Source: Micromonospora profundi (GTDB taxonomy: Bacteria > Actinomycetota > Actinomycetes > Mycobacteriales > Micromonosporaceae). From it: a stretch of 64,000 bases of DNA. The position numbers and the translations under genes are program-made. Every line of letters starts with the position of its first letter. Within the stretch, counting starts at the first letter, position 1. The notes under the pieces were generated by a model that was given only the letters and a program-made list of their open reading frames with translations, ran no database searches and was not told the origin of the DNA. The stretch is taken from NCBI RefSeq assembly GCF_011927785.1, contig NZ_JAATJK010000001.1, positions 6,388,501 through 6,452,500 of the forward strand, given 5' to 3'. Below, one piece after another: positions 55,181 to 64,000 of the stretch.

Positions 55181-55690
55181 GTGCCAGGTGCGGTCCGGCT
55201 GGAGCCGGTGGACGAGCGGAACCTCGAGTCGTTGCTCTCAGTAGCGGCTGCTGAAGCCGAACCCCATGACGTGATGCCCCCGGTCGAGGCGCCTGCCGGC
55301 TGGTCGCTCGCCCGTCGGGAAGCGTTCCGGAACTACCACCGGGGAAGCTTCGGCGGCCTGGACGGCCCGACCGGCTCGCAGATGTACGCCGTCACTGTCG
55401 GCGGCGAGGTGCTGGGCATGATCAGGATGACTCGCTGTGACGAGCCGGGCACGGTGGAGGCCGGGATGTGGCTCGGCAGGTCCGCGCGCGGGCAGGGGAT
55501 CGGCGCCGCCGCACTGCGGGGGCTGCTCATCGCCGCGGCCGGGGCAGGCATGCGAAACGTGGTGGCCGAGACGACCCCTGACAACGCCGGGGCGATCGCG
55601 GTCCTGCAGAAGTGCGGCGCGACGCTGCGCGAGGCCGGCGGGAAGGTGCACGCCGAGATCTGCCTCGACTCGACGCCGCCCGCGCGCTGA
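55181..55690 (+). CDS. GNAT-family N-acetyltransferase
   Basis: 169 residues. The acetyl-CoA loop is GRSARGQGIGAAALRGL, with AEAGMWLG before it and NVVAETTPDNAGAIAVLQKCG after. The substrate is unknown. GTG 55181 has CAGACT at 55168-55173 7 nt upstream and a TGGACT -35 17 nt further, so it is probably leaderless. Confidence 0.82.
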   Translation: MPGAVRLEPVDERNLESLLSVAAAEAEPHDVMPPVEAPAGWSLARREAFRNYHRGSFGGLDGPTGSQMYAVTVGGEVLGMIRMTRCDEPGTVEAGMWLGRSARGQGIGAAALRGLLIAAAGAGMRNVVAETTPDNAGAIAVLQKCGATLREAGGKVHAEICLDSTPPAR

Positions 55691-55742
55691 AGCCCGACGC
55701 CGCCCGCGCGCTGAGGCCCCGCGTGACTGGCCGCCGCGCCTG

Positions 55743-57992
55743 TCACCCCCGCTCGGCGGCGTACCTGGCGAGCCACTCCACCTGAGCCGGGTCCAGCGAC
55801 GGACGGACCCGTTCCCGCGCGATGGCCACGTGCGCGGCGGTGACGGTGGCGGCGGCCAGCGACTCCCGCATCGCCGCGAGCGCCGCCTCCCGGACCAGCG
55901 CCGCGCAGTCCGCCGCCGAGAACCCGGTCAGCTCCTCGCCGAGGGCGGCCAGGTCGACGTCGGGTGCCAGCGGCACGTGTCGGGACGCGGCCCGCAGGAT
56001 CTCCGCGCGCGCCTCCGCGTCCGGCGGCGGCACGTAGACAAGCCGCCCCAACCGGCCCGGCCGCAGCAGCGCCGGGTCGACCAGGTCCGGACGGTTCGTC
56101 GCGCCGATGACCACCACGTTGCGCAGGGTCTCCACCCCGTCTAGTTCGGTGAGAAGGGCGGCGACCACCCGGTCCGTCGTGCCCCCGTCGGTGGACTGCC
56201 CGCGTACCGGGGCCAGCGCGTCCATCTCGTCCAGGAAGATCAGCGTCGGCGCCGCCTCCCGGGCACGGCGGAACAGCTCACGTACGGCGCGTTCGCTCTC
56301 ACCCACCCACTTGGAGAGCAGCTCGGCACCCTTCACCGACAGCACGTTCGCCCGCCCCGACCCGGCCAGGGCCGTCACCAGGTACGTCTTGCCGCAGCCC
56401 GGCGGACCGTAGAGCAGCACACCGCGGGGCGGCTGCACGCCGAGCCGGGCGAAGGTGTCCGGGTACGTGAGCGGCCACAGCACCGACTCGGTCAGCGTCT
56501 GCTTGACCTCGTCGAGCCCACCCACGTCGTCAAGGGTCACCGATGCCAACTCCAGTGTCGACGCGGCCATCGTCGTGGGCCGGACCACCTCCAGGGCGGC
56601 GGTGAAATCGGCCATCGACACGGTCGGCGTCTGGGCGGACTTCTGCCGCAGCGCGGCGCGTACCCCGGCCTCCCGGACCAGCGCGGCCAGGTCCGCCGCG
56701 ACGAACCCAGGGGTACGCCCGGCCACCTCGTCGAGCCGGACGTCGTCGGCGAGCGGCACCTGCCGGGTCAGGACGCCGAGCTGCTCGCGGCGCAGGGCCG
56801 GGTCGGGCAGCGGGATGCTGATCCGCAGCGACAGCAGGTCGGGTGCGCGCAGCGCCGGGTCGACAGCCTCGGGCCGGCTGGTGGTGCAGACCACTGCGAC
56901 GCCAGCCCGGACGCTCTCCGCGAGCACCTGCCGGAACACAGTGGCCAGCGGGCCGGGTTCGTCCGCCGGGGCCAGCGCCTCCAGGTCGGTGACCAGCAGC
57001 ACCGCCGGCCCGTCGGCGCGGGCTGCCGTCGCCACGGCCCGCAGCCGGTCGGCGGCCGCCTGGTTGCTCAGCGCTGCCACCTCCGGCGCCCACAGAGGGT
57101 GTACGCGTGCACCGACCTTGGCCGCGACGGCCCGGACCAGCGCCGACTTGCCCGAGCCTGCCGGCCCGCCGAGCAGCACACCGAGCGAGATGGTGGTGCC
57201 CAACCGGCCCAGCACCTCCCGGTGGTGGAAGCCGAGATCCAGGAGCTCGGTCAGCTCCTCGGCCTGGGCTCGCAGCCCGGGCAGCTCGTCCACGTCGGGC
57301 GCGTCGTCCACGTCATCCGTCTCCGGCGCGGGGGCCGCGTCCGCCGTGGCGTCACGCCGAGCGGTCGGGCCGGCGTCGGCTGGAGCGGAGGACCGGCCGG
57401 CGGTCGGGCCGTGGGTGGCCCGGCCGTACTCCCAGCCGACCTGCGTGTCCATGGTGACCAGCGACCCGGCGGACGGCTCGACGGCGACAACGGTGAGCAG
57501 GGTGCTGGTCCAGGCGAACCCGATCGTCGTGGACAGGCTGCGGCGGGCCGCCTCGACCAGGCTGCGCACCGAGGCGTCCGGCAGCACGTCCTGCGGCAGC
57601 AGCGACACGTCGTCGCCGACCGTGAGCACCTTGCCCAGCAGGGCCAGCCGGAGCATCTCCGGACTGACCGCCGCGACCACCTCCACAGGCCCGGCCAGTG
57701 TGACCCGGCCCGCCGGGGTCAACGGCAGCGGCGACACCCGCACCTGACCGCCGTCGCGCAGCCCGAGGTTGCCGAGTGTCAGGTCATCGGCATACAGCAG
57801 GGCACTGCTCGCGCCTGCGTCGGCCGCCGCGACGATCCCGGCGGTCTCCCGGCGGCCGTCCAGCCGGACCGGGTCACCGGGGCGTAGCCCCAGCGCGGTC
57901 AGCGCCTCCGGGTGCAGCCGTACGATGCCCCGTCGGGCGTCCAGCGCCGCGGGCCGCAGGCTCGCGATCAGAGTCAGGTCGGGTTGCGCCAC
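55743..57992 (-). CDS. CDC48/VCP-like double AAA ATPase
   Basis: 749 residues. An N-terminal CDC48-like double-psi domain (about 1-185; LHPEALTALGLRPGDPVRL) and a linker precede D1 (about 245-465). D1 Walker A is GGPAGSGKSALV, but its Walker B is VLLVTDLEAL with D-L instead of D-E, so it is likely poor at hydrolysis. D2 is intact: LLYGPPGCGKTYLV, LIFLDEMDALAP, and the Arg-finger region ATNRPDLVDPALLRPGRL. The product presumably unfolds proteins as a hexamer. GTG 57992 has TACGGT on the minus strand 6 nt upstream (57999-58004). It follows the conservon on the same strand. Confidence 0.9.
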   Translation of the reverse strand: MAQPDLTLIASLRPAALDARRGIVRLHPEALTALGLRPGDPVRLDGRRETAGIVAAADAGASSALLYADDLTLGNLGLRDGGQVRVSPLPLTPAGRVTLAGPVEVVAAVSPEMLRLALLGKVLTVGDDVSLLPQDVLPDASVRSLVEAARRSLSTTIGFAWTSTLLTVVAVEPSAGSLVTMDTQVGWEYGRATHGPTAGRSSAPADAGPTARRDATADAAPAPETDDVDDAPDVDELPGLRAQAEELTELLDLGFHHREVLGRLGTTISLGVLLGGPAGSGKSALVRAVAAKVGARVHPLWAPEVAALSNQAAADRLRAVATAARADGPAVLLVTDLEALAPADEPGPLATVFRQVLAESVRAGVAVVCTTSRPEAVDPALRAPDLLSLRISIPLPDPALRREQLGVLTRQVPLADDVRLDEVAGRTPGFVAADLAALVREAGVRAALRQKSAQTPTVSMADFTAALEVVRPTTMAASTLELASVTLDDVGGLDEVKQTLTESVLWPLTYPDTFARLGVQPPRGVLLYGPPGCGKTYLVTALAGSGRANVLSVKGAELLSKWVGESERAVRELFRRAREAAPTLIFLDEMDALAPVRGQSTDGGTTDRVVAALLTELDGVETLRNVVVIGATNRPDLVDPALLRPGRLGRLVYVPPPDAEARAEILRAASRHVPLAPDVDLAALGEELTGFSAADCAALVREAALAAMRESLAAATVTAAHVAIARERVRPSLDPAQVEWLARYAAERG

Positions 57993-58028
57993 CGCCCGAC
58001 CGTAGCCGCCGCCGGCCAGCCGTGACGA

Positions 58029-58550
58029 TCAGCGTCCCGGATCCACATCGTCAAGCAGCGTCGGATCGCGCCGGATCAACTCAGCCAGGCGGGCCGCCGG
58101 GTCCGGCGTCAACCCGTGCGGGCCGGGTGTCCAGGCCGCCACCGTCCGGCCGGACAGCGGCCACGACGGTGGCGGCTCCACTGGTGCCGCCGGTGCCGGA
58201 CCGACAGTGACGTCCTGGCTGTCCCAGTCGACCCGCAGCGGGTACGTCCGGCCGTCGTGCTCGACGTGGACTGTCACCGCCAGCCCCGGGTGGGCGCCGA
58301 CGACCTCGCGCACCGCCTCGACCACTGCCTCGACCGGCCCCCAACCGGCCACGTCGGCGGTGTCGTCCCGCCCGGCGTGTCGAGCGTCATGGCGGCCCGA
58401 CCCGGTGGCGTCGACCCGACCACCCGGGCCATGCTCCGGGCCACCGGCCGGACGCGGCGTCGAGGCGTCGTCACGGTCACTGGTCCTGCGGCGCAGTGCC
58501 TCCTCGCGCCGGGCCAGCCGGGCCAGTGTGTCGCCCAGGTCGCCTCTCAC
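58029..58550 (-). CDS. Hypothetical protein between the conservon and the CDC48-like gene
   Basis: 173 residues from GTG 58550 (RGDLGDTLARLARREEALRRR), which has AAGGGG 7 nt upstream. A coiled-coil-like N-terminus is followed by a disordered Arg/Asp/Gly stretch, a small alpha/beta part (VEHDGRTYPLRVDWDSQDV) and a Pro-rich end. I recognise no family. It is co-directional with cvnD (45-bp gap) and the ATPase (36-bp gap). Confidence 0.65.
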   Translation of the reverse strand: MRGDLGDTLARLARREEALRRRTSDRDDASTPRPAGGPEHGPGGRVDATGSGRHDARHAGRDDTADVAGWGPVEAVVEAVREVVGAHPGLAVTVHVEHDGRTYPLRVDWDSQDVTVGPAPAAPVEPPPSWPLSGRTVAAWTPGPHGLTPDPAARLAELIRRDPTLLDDVDPGR

Positions 58551-58595
58551 CCGATCACCCCTTCCCGCCACGACCGGAGCCGGTCGGCTCAGGCC

Positions 58596-59354
58596 CTACC
58601 TGTCCCGGGTCGCCCGGTCCAACGCGCGGTCCAGGACGACCAGCAGGGCGTCCCGCACCGACAGTCGATCCCGGGCGTCGAACTGCACCAGGGGTACGTG
58701 GTCACCGATGGCGAGCGCCCAGCGGATCTCACCCAACTCCAGGGCCAGTCGACCGTCGAACGCGTTGACGCCGACCACGAACGGCAACCCGGCCTGCTCG
58801 AAGAAGTCGACCGCCGGGAAGCAGTCGTCAAGCCGGGCGCTGTCGACCACCACAAGCGCACCGAGCGCGCCCCGGGCCAGGTCGTCCCACATGAAGCCGA
58901 ACCGCGCCTGCCCCGGCGTACCGAACAGGTAGAGCTTCAGGCTGCGGTCGATGGTCACGCAACCGAAATCCATCGCCACCGTGGTCGTGGTCTTGGCCGA
59001 CCGGATGCCGGGGTCGTCCACGCCGATCCCCGCGCTTGTCATCTCGGCCTCGGTGGTCAACGGCGCGATCTCGGAGATCGCCCCCACGGTGGTGGTCTTA
59101 CCCACCCCGAAACCGCCGGCGACGAGGATCTTCACAGGTATCGGTGGAGACGCGGGCGGGCGGCCGGGCGGCAGCGACGGCGCGGCACTCGGCACCGGCC
59201 GGTACGGCGGTGGCGGAGGCGCGGTCGGCGGCGGGCCGACGCGCCCGAGCATGGGATCGGTACCTGGCGACGTGCCGTAACGGGCGGCGGCGCTGTTGCC
59301 GGCGAGACCCCCGATCGGGGCGACCGGCCATTCAGGAGATCGCACGGAGTCCAT
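58596..59354 (-). CDS. cvnD: Conservon GTPase CvnD
   Basis: 252 residues. A Pro-rich N-terminus precedes a small-GTPase-like domain: P-loop VAGGFGVGKTTTVGA near residue 80 and FGTPGQARFGFMWDD near 141. The NKxD-type motif is replaced by VNAFDGR, as in this MglA-like family. It is the last of the four Cvn genes. ATG 59354 overlaps the cvnC end by 23 bp. Confidence 0.9.
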   Translation of the reverse strand: MDSVRSPEWPVAPIGGLAGNSAAARYGTSPGTDPMLGRVGPPPTAPPPPPYRPVPSAAPSLPPGRPPASPPIPVKILVAGGFGVGKTTTVGAISEIAPLTTEAEMTSAGIGVDDPGIRSAKTTTTVAMDFGCVTIDRSLKLYLFGTPGQARFGFMWDDLARGALGALVVVDSARLDDCFPAVDFFEQAGLPFVVGVNAFDGRLALELGEIRWALAIGDHVPLVQFDARDRLSVRDALLVVLDRALDRATRDR

Positions 59355-59805
59355 CAATCACTCGCAGGATGAGGTCGGGGTTGAAGGCGTCGTTGCCATC
59401 GGTGACGTGCACGTCCAGGTGACCGGCGGCGCGCAGGTCGCCGACCAGGACACGGGTCACGCCGAAGTGCAGCCGGGTCCGGGCCGACAACTCGGCCACG
59501 GAGATCGGCTCTGCGCAGAGCGCGATGATCGCCTGAAGCTCCGGCGCCAGCAGGGCTGTCGACGTACCGGTCCACCGGCCGTCATCGGCGCGCAGGGTCA
59601 CCTGCGTCTCCAGCCCGATCGCCGGGTCCACGCTCTCCACCCGTCCCGAGGTGAGCACGAACGGGCGTGGACCCGCCGGACGGCCGTCGTCCGGCTCCGG
59701 CGCCGCCGGCGTACCGCCCCCACCCGGGTGCGGCGTACGCAGGTAGGGGCGGATCCGGACCCGCGGGTCCGGATCCGGATCGTCGCCGGGGACCTCCGGA
59801 GTCAT
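59332..59805 (-). CDS. cvnC: Conservon protein CvnC (DUF742)
   Basis: 157 residues with the DUF742 domain in the second half (RPFVLTSGRV, LETQVTL, ICALCAEPISVAEL-like, LHFGVTRVLVGDLRAAGHLDVH). It is a winged-helix-like partner of CvnB and CvnD. ATG 59805 overlaps cvnB (ATGA). Confidence 0.9.
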   Translation of the reverse strand: MTPEVPGDDPDPDPRVRIRPYLRTPHPGGGGTPAAPEPDDGRPAGPRPFVLTSGRVESVDPAIGLETQVTLRADDGRWTGTSTALLAPELQAIIALCAEPISVAELSARTRLHFGVTRVLVGDLRAAGHLDVHVTDGNDAFNPDLILRVIDGLRAIS

Positions 59806-60275
59806 TGCTGGACGGAGTTCTTCAGCTCGACGATCAGCCGCGGGGTGAGTGCCCCACCGGCCCTCCCAGCGAAGAGCGTCATCTCGTAGGCGACGGTGCC
59901 CAGGTTGGCCGACCGGTCGGCGACGACGCCGAGCACCGAACCGCTGCTGATCGCGCTGATCAGCAGGTAACCGTCGGCCATGTCGACGATCACCCGGTTC
60001 AGGCCGCCGAGCGCGTACCAACTGGCCGCCCCACCGGCGAGGCTGGTCATGCCGGAGACCACTGCGGCAAGCCGCTCGGCGTTGGACCGGTCCTTGATGG
60101 CCGACATGGCCATCAGCAGCCCGTCCGAGGAGACGGCGATCGCCTCCAGGACCCCGGCCGTGCTGGAGGTGAAGGAGTCCAGCAGCCAGTTGAACGTACG
60201 GGCCTCCGGGCTGAGGTCCCCCGCGGCGCCGGGCTGGCTCTGGTCGACGTTTTCGTGCAGGAAGGGGCTGGTCAC
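59802..60275 (-). CDS. cvnB: Conservon protein CvnB (Roadblock/LC7)
   Basis: 157 residues with a Roadblock/LC7 domain: FNWLLDSFTSSTAGVLEAIA, SSDGLLMAMS, MADGYLLISAISSGSVLGV. It is the probable GTPase-regulating partner of CvnD. GTG 60275 overlaps cvnA (GTGA); its stop overlaps cvnC. Confidence 0.92.
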   Translation of the reverse strand: MTSPFLHENVDQSQPGAAGDLSPEARTFNWLLDSFTSSTAGVLEAIAVSSDGLLMAMSAIKDRSNAERLAAVVSGMTSLAGGAASWYALGGLNRVIVDMADGYLLISAISSGSVLGVVADRSANLGTVAYEMTLFAGRAGGALTPRLIVELKNSVQQ

Positions 60276-62947
60276 CGTGATGATCCTTCTTCGTTCCGGC
60301 GGTCTGGACTGACTTCACGGAGAGCGCGGGCGACGCCCGCCTCGAACTCGGTGATGAGGTTGCGAACCTCGGCCGGGTCGCCGGGGTGCGGGCTGGTCGG
60401 CGGGCAGGGCGGGGTGACCGTGAGGTTCGCTCCGGGCACCCGCCTGTTGAGGTGGGGACGGTCCAGTGTGGCGTCTGCGGGGGCGCCGGTGCCCACTATC
60501 GGGTGGATGGGGTCGCCCGGCGTGGCGGGCAGGTCGATTGTGACGGTCTGCTCGGCTCGGCGTACGCCCGCCTGGACCGCCTCGACCAGTGCGCGGGCGG
60601 CGGTCGGGTCGGCGGCGGTGGCGTCGACCGGCCCGACCGGCGCGGCCGTGCTGGCCAGACTGGCACCGGGAACCCGTTGCCGGACCCGGGGTCCGCCGGG
60701 CTTGCCCGACGGTTCCCGGGCCTCCGGGGCCGTGGCCGGACGGGGTTGGCCCGTGCCGACGCGCGCGGTTCCCTGTGCTGGCCGACGGGGCAGGCCGGTG
60801 CTGGGGTCCGTCAGACCGGCCGGGGCCGGCGGCGCGGGGGCGTGCGCCGCGTCGACGGTGACCGGGGCGTCGCCGGGCTCCCGGGCCCCGAACGCGTCCC
60901 AGGACTCGCCGGATTCCAGGCTGCGGGTGGCCCTGCTGAGCAGGTCCGTCTCCAGGCTGGCCGGCGCGGCGGTGGCCGCGGTGACGGTGGCGACACGGGA
61001 AGGGGTGCTCGGCGCCGGGTCGACGGCGGCGGAGGGGCGTCGGCTCCGGTCCGGCACCGCGGCCCGAGCCACTGTCGCCCCGGCCCGGTCGGCACGGCGC
61101 ACCACAAGCGACGCCGACGGGATGTCCAACTGGGCGGTCACCCCACCGCCCACCGTGGCGGTCAGGTGCACCGTCCAGCCGTGGCGGCGGGCCAACCGGC
61201 CCACCACGAAGAGGCCGAGTACCTCGGTCGGTGCGAGGTCGAGGCGTTCCCGCCGGGTGAGGCGTGCGTTCTCCTCGAACAGCCGCTGCTCGGTCATGCC
61301 GATGCCCCGGTCCACCACTGTGAGCCGGGCACCGACCTCGGACGGCTCACCGGCCACCAGCACCCGGGTGTGCGGCGGGGAGAACACCGTCGCGTTCTCC
61401 ATCAGCTCGGCCAGCGCCAGGACGAGGTCGCCGACCACTGCCGGTGCGGCCGAGATGCCCGGCGGCACCTGCACCTCCACCCGGGTGTAGTCCTCGATCT
61501 CACCGAGCGCCAACCGCACCACGTCCGCCAGCGGCACCGGCGCGGTGTGCGGGTCGGCCCCGGCCGAACCGGAGAGCACCACCAGGCTGCCGGCGTTGCG
61601 CCGCAACCGGCTGGAGATGTGGTCGAGCCGGTACAGGTGCTCGAGGCGGCCCGGGTCGGCCTCCTGCTCCTCCAGCCGGTCGATCAGGGCGATCTGCCTG
61701 CCCACCAGGTTCTGGGTACGCCGCCCGACGTGACCGAACATCTGTGCCACGTTGCGCCGGCCGGCGATCTGCCGCTCGACCAGCTGCGCCGCCGTGTTCT
61801 GCACCCGGTCGAAGGCCCGGGCCAGGTCGCCGATCTCGTCGTTGGCCCGAATGTCGACAGGTTCCAGACGTACCGACTGTGCGCTCTCCGCCTCGTCGTC
61901 GGTGACCCGGATCAGCTCCGCCTCCGCGGTCCTTGCGACCCGGTCGGCGGAGCGGGTGAGGCGGGTCAGTGGCCGGGCCACGGTCCGCGCGACAGCCGCG
62001 CTCAGCAGCACCACCAGCGCAATGATCAGCACTGCGGCACCACCGACCAGGTGCGCGGCGGTCAGTGCCCGCCGTCGCTCGGCGGTGACCTCGGCGACCA
62101 CGTCGGCGACAAGCTTCTTCTCGACGAACTGTCCGAGTCGGATCATCGAGCGGACGGACGGGAAGAGCGCGTCGAGCGGCACGTCGCGGACGGCGCCGGC
62201 CGGGTCCCGGGCGCTGGTGACAAGGAAGTCGGGGCTGGTACGCGCGGCGACAGCCGAGTCCAGGAGCTGGGCGACCTTGAGCTGATCGGGTGTGATCAGG
62301 CTCCGGAAGCGTCGGCTGTCCACCTGGAGGGCGGCGATGCACGCCACGTACGCGGCGCTGGCCTGCGGTGCGCCTGTCGCCTTGACCACCAGGCTCAGGG
62401 TGGCGCAGGCGCCCAGACCCTCGTCGGCGCGCAGCAGCCCGTCAAGGGCGAGCACCTGGCGGCCGGTGAGCGTGTCGGTGTCCACGCCGAAGTTCAGCCG
62501 GAGCGACTCGATGAGCCCGGTGTTGACAGGGCCGAACCCCTCCATCACCTGGATCGGGTTCGCGGTGCCGGTCAGCACTGCCGAGCGTAGATCGATGAGG
62601 CTGGACACCGCGTCGAGGGCGTGCTCGACCCGGTCGGTCAGCTTCGTGTCGGCTCCGGATCGCAGGTCGGCGACCCGGTCGTCCACATCTGCGGACTTCC
62701 GGATCAGTTCGGAGCGGTCGACCCGGCGGAGCAGGAAGCCGATCGAGAGGACGCGTTCCTGCTGAAGGTCCTGAAGGAGACTGCCGACCTGGCTGGCGAG
62801 CCGTACGCGGTCGGTGATCTCGCCGGCGCGTTGCGCGGCGGCAACCCGGTCGAGCACCACGGGAACGGCGAGGCCGACCAGGCTGAGCAGGGGGATCACC
62901 ACGAGCAGCGCGAGCTTGCCGCGGATCCGGAGCCTACCGAGAAGCAT
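60272..62947 (-). CDS. cvnA: Conservon sensor histidine-kinase-like protein CvnA
   Basis: 891 residues. TM1 (LALLVVIPLLSLVGLAV) and a nitrate/nitrite-type sensing (NIT) extracellular domain precede TM2 (VGGAAVLIIALVVLLSAAVA), then HAMP. A HATPase_c domain (about 505-620) has LALAELMENATVFSPP and VVDRGIGMTEQRL. A long Pro/Ala-rich C-terminal region of about 250 residues follows. No clear phospho-acceptor His is visible. The start is ATG 62947 (MLLGRLRIRGK), overlapping the upstream gene end by 14 bp. Confidence 0.9.
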   Translation of the reverse strand: MLLGRLRIRGKLALLVVIPLLSLVGLAVPVVLDRVAAAQRAGEITDRVRLASQVGSLLQDLQQERVLSIGFLLRRVDRSELIRKSADVDDRVADLRSGADTKLTDRVEHALDAVSSLIDLRSAVLTGTANPIQVMEGFGPVNTGLIESLRLNFGVDTDTLTGRQVLALDGLLRADEGLGACATLSLVVKATGAPQASAAYVACIAALQVDSRRFRSLITPDQLKVAQLLDSAVAARTSPDFLVTSARDPAGAVRDVPLDALFPSVRSMIRLGQFVEKKLVADVVAEVTAERRRALTAAHLVGGAAVLIIALVVLLSAAVARTVARPLTRLTRSADRVARTAEAELIRVTDDEAESAQSVRLEPVDIRANDEIGDLARAFDRVQNTAAQLVERQIAGRRNVAQMFGHVGRRTQNLVGRQIALIDRLEEQEADPGRLEHLYRLDHISSRLRRNAGSLVVLSGSAGADPHTAPVPLADVVRLALGEIEDYTRVEVQVPPGISAAPAVVGDLVLALAELMENATVFSPPHTRVLVAGEPSEVGARLTVVDRGIGMTEQRLFEENARLTRRERLDLAPTEVLGLFVVGRLARRHGWTVHLTATVGGGVTAQLDIPSASLVVRRADRAGATVARAAVPDRSRRPSAAVDPAPSTPSRVATVTAATAAPASLETDLLSRATRSLESGESWDAFGAREPGDAPVTVDAAHAPAPPAPAGLTDPSTGLPRRPAQGTARVGTGQPRPATAPEAREPSGKPGGPRVRQRVPGASLASTAAPVGPVDATAADPTAARALVEAVQAGVRRAEQTVTIDLPATPGDPIHPIVGTGAPADATLDRPHLNRRVPGANLTVTPPCPPTSPHPGDPAEVRNLITEFEAGVARALREVSPDRRNEEGSSR

Positions 62948-64000
62948 CGAAGGGCCCCCACTGCGCGATCTCCGTGTGCTGGGTCGCGCCGACGGGTTGC
63001 AGCGTTCGCTGGTCGGCGGGTCTGCCCGTGCCACCCGGCGGCTGCCAGGGATCACCCGTCGTCAGGTCGCCCGAGCTGTCCACGTCAGTGGTCGGCGTGG
63101 CCGCGCGTCGGTGGGCCCGGCGGGCGGCCGCGATCAGCAGTGTGGCGAGCCAGCCCAGCAGCAGCACGGCGACGGCTGCGGCACCGACTGTGATCCAGCG
63201 GTCCCGGTCCAGCCCGTCGAGCCGTTCTACGAGCAGGGCGTCGAGTTCGGCGAGGACGACCGGCTGAAGTTGCCGGGCGGCGTTGCGCGAGTTGAGCGCG
63301 GCGGCGGCCAGTTGACCGGGATCCACCGCGCCGGTGCCGGCGGCCGGGGTCGAGTACGCGGCAAGCGCCTCCACCGACCGCTGGTAGGCGTCAAGTGGGG
63401 TCAGCACGTTCGCGCCCAGGTCGGTGCTCTCCGAGCTGTCCACCGCCGATCGCAGGTTGTCCACCACGCCGTTGGCGGGGGCGAGGGCGGATACCCGCAC
63501 GCTGGTCAGTTCGATGAGGCCGCGGGTCCGTTCGGCGGCGGGCCGGCGGCTGACGAGCGTGCCCAGGTCGGCGAGCCGGCCGGCGCCCACCATCGCCTCG
63601 GGCAGTTCCTGGCCGACGCTGTCCTGGAGGAAGTACGAGTCGGCGCCGGGATCACGGACCAGCCCGGAGCTCTCCCGGACCTTGTCGTGCAGGTCGAGCA
63701 GCAGGTCGGTGACCTCGCCGTACGCGGTGTAGGCGGATTCCGGGTCGGCGGGGCGGCGGTCGCGCAGCGCTTCCAGTTTGGCCCGGAGCCCGGCCCAGCG
63801 TTCCTGGCTGCGCAGTTCGACGCCGATGCGGGCGTCCAGCGTGGCGGCCTGCTCGACGGCGCGGGTCAGCGGCTCACCGGGGACGGGCCGGCCGCTGACG
63901 GCGGCCGACTGGGCCTCCACAAGGGCTTCGGTGATCGGGGCGAGGGCGCGCAGGTACTCCACGCCCAGCCGTGCCCGGGAGGCCTGGTCCCGATTCTCGC
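62934..64000 (-). CDS. Membrane sensor-like protein upstream of cvnA (N-terminus outside window)
   Basis: The frame is open from the window edge (ENRDQASRARLGVEYLRAL) to the stop at 62934. It has about 355 visible residues of helical extracytoplasmic sequence (RLADLGTLVSRRPAAERTRG, SAVDSSESTDLGANVLTPLDAYQ) resembling a four-helix-bundle sensor. One TM helix (ITVGAAAVAVLLLGWLATLLIAAARR) and a Pro/Thr tail follow. The stop overlaps the cvnA start, so they are one operon. No catalytic domain is visible in this part. Confidence 0.7.
   Translation of the reverse strand, partial: ENRDQASRARLGVEYLRALAPITEALVEAQSAAVSGRPVPGEPLTRAVEQAATLDARIGVELRSQERWAGLRAKLEALRDRRPADPESAYTAYGEVTDLLLDLHDKVRESSGLVRDPGADSYFLQDSVGQELPEAMVGAGRLADLGTLVSRRPAAERTRGLIELTSVRVSALAPANGVVDNLRSAVDSSESTDLGANVLTPLDAYQRSVEALAAYSTPAAGTGAVDPGQLAAAALNSRNAARQLQPVVLAELDALLVERLDGLDRDRWITVGAAAVAVLLLGWLATLLIAAARRAHRRAATPTTDVDSSGDLTTGDPWQPPGGTGRPADQRTLQPVGATQHTEIAQWGPFDASR

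Overview
The window is very GC-rich, densely coded actinomycete DNA. Several features point to the Micromonosporaceae (Micromonospora or Salinispora type): an XRE/DUF5753-DUF397 pair, an MsiK-type sugar-import ATPase, a complete conservon (CvnA-D), SARP/AfsR regulators, DUF3263 and DUF3618 proteins, many GTG starts, and many leaderless promoters in which a TANNNT box lies 6-8 nt before the start codon. The genus is an inference from gene content. No search was run.

Layout. 1-7.6 kb: the tail of an unknown gene, class I fumarase, a very large AfsR-like regulator carrying two tandem SARP modules, and class II fumarase. 7.6-16.3 kb: a small Cys-rich protein divergent from an XRE/DUF397 pair, a GNAT acetyltransferase, a CGNR regulator divergent from an EamA exporter, a HAD phosphatase, a secreted subtilisin, a palindromic intergenic repeat, a DUF559 protein and an IclR regulator. 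16.3-20.1 kb: cysS-rlmB and the msiK ATPase. 20.4-21.1 kb: tRNA-Thr(UGU) followed 0.56 kb later by a copy of its 3' part, enclosing an Imm35/YrhB-like immunity gene remnant (a decayed integration site). 21.1-24.7 kb: a second CGNR regulator divergent from an MFS exporter, an AraC regulator, a VOC protein and a histidine phosphatase.

24.6-34.6 kb: an emfourin-like lipoprotein divergent from a secreted thermolysin-family (M4) protease, an enoyl-CoA hydratase, a receptor Ser/Thr kinase, an HNH nuclease, a membrane protein, a CrtU-like flavoprotein and an MSMEG_6728-family protein. 34.6-45.5 kb: a two-RCK channel-like protein with an atypical filter, a DUF1778-GNAT toxin-antitoxin pair, an AfsR-like regulator with a DrrAB-like exporter, an APC permease, a PAP2-like protein and a DUF4032 kinase-like protein. 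45.5-51.7 kb: an amino-sugar catabolic operon (SIS isomerase/deaminase, ROK kinase, nagA) divergent from its DeoR-type regulator, then an ABC exporter with palindromes over its promoter.

51.8-64 kb: DUF3263, a set of membrane/envelope small proteins (amphipathic-repeat protein, holin-like protein, DUF3618), a PP2C-like protein and a GNAT. These are followed on the minus strand by a co-directional run: a truncated membrane sensor at the window edge, cvnA-cvnB-cvnC-cvnD, a hypothetical protein and a CDC48-like double AAA ATPase. The most noteworthy items are the protease/inhibitor pair, the tRNA-Thr island scar, the tandem SARP regulator, and the conservon with an extra overlapping sensor gene and a nearby CDC48-like ATPase.
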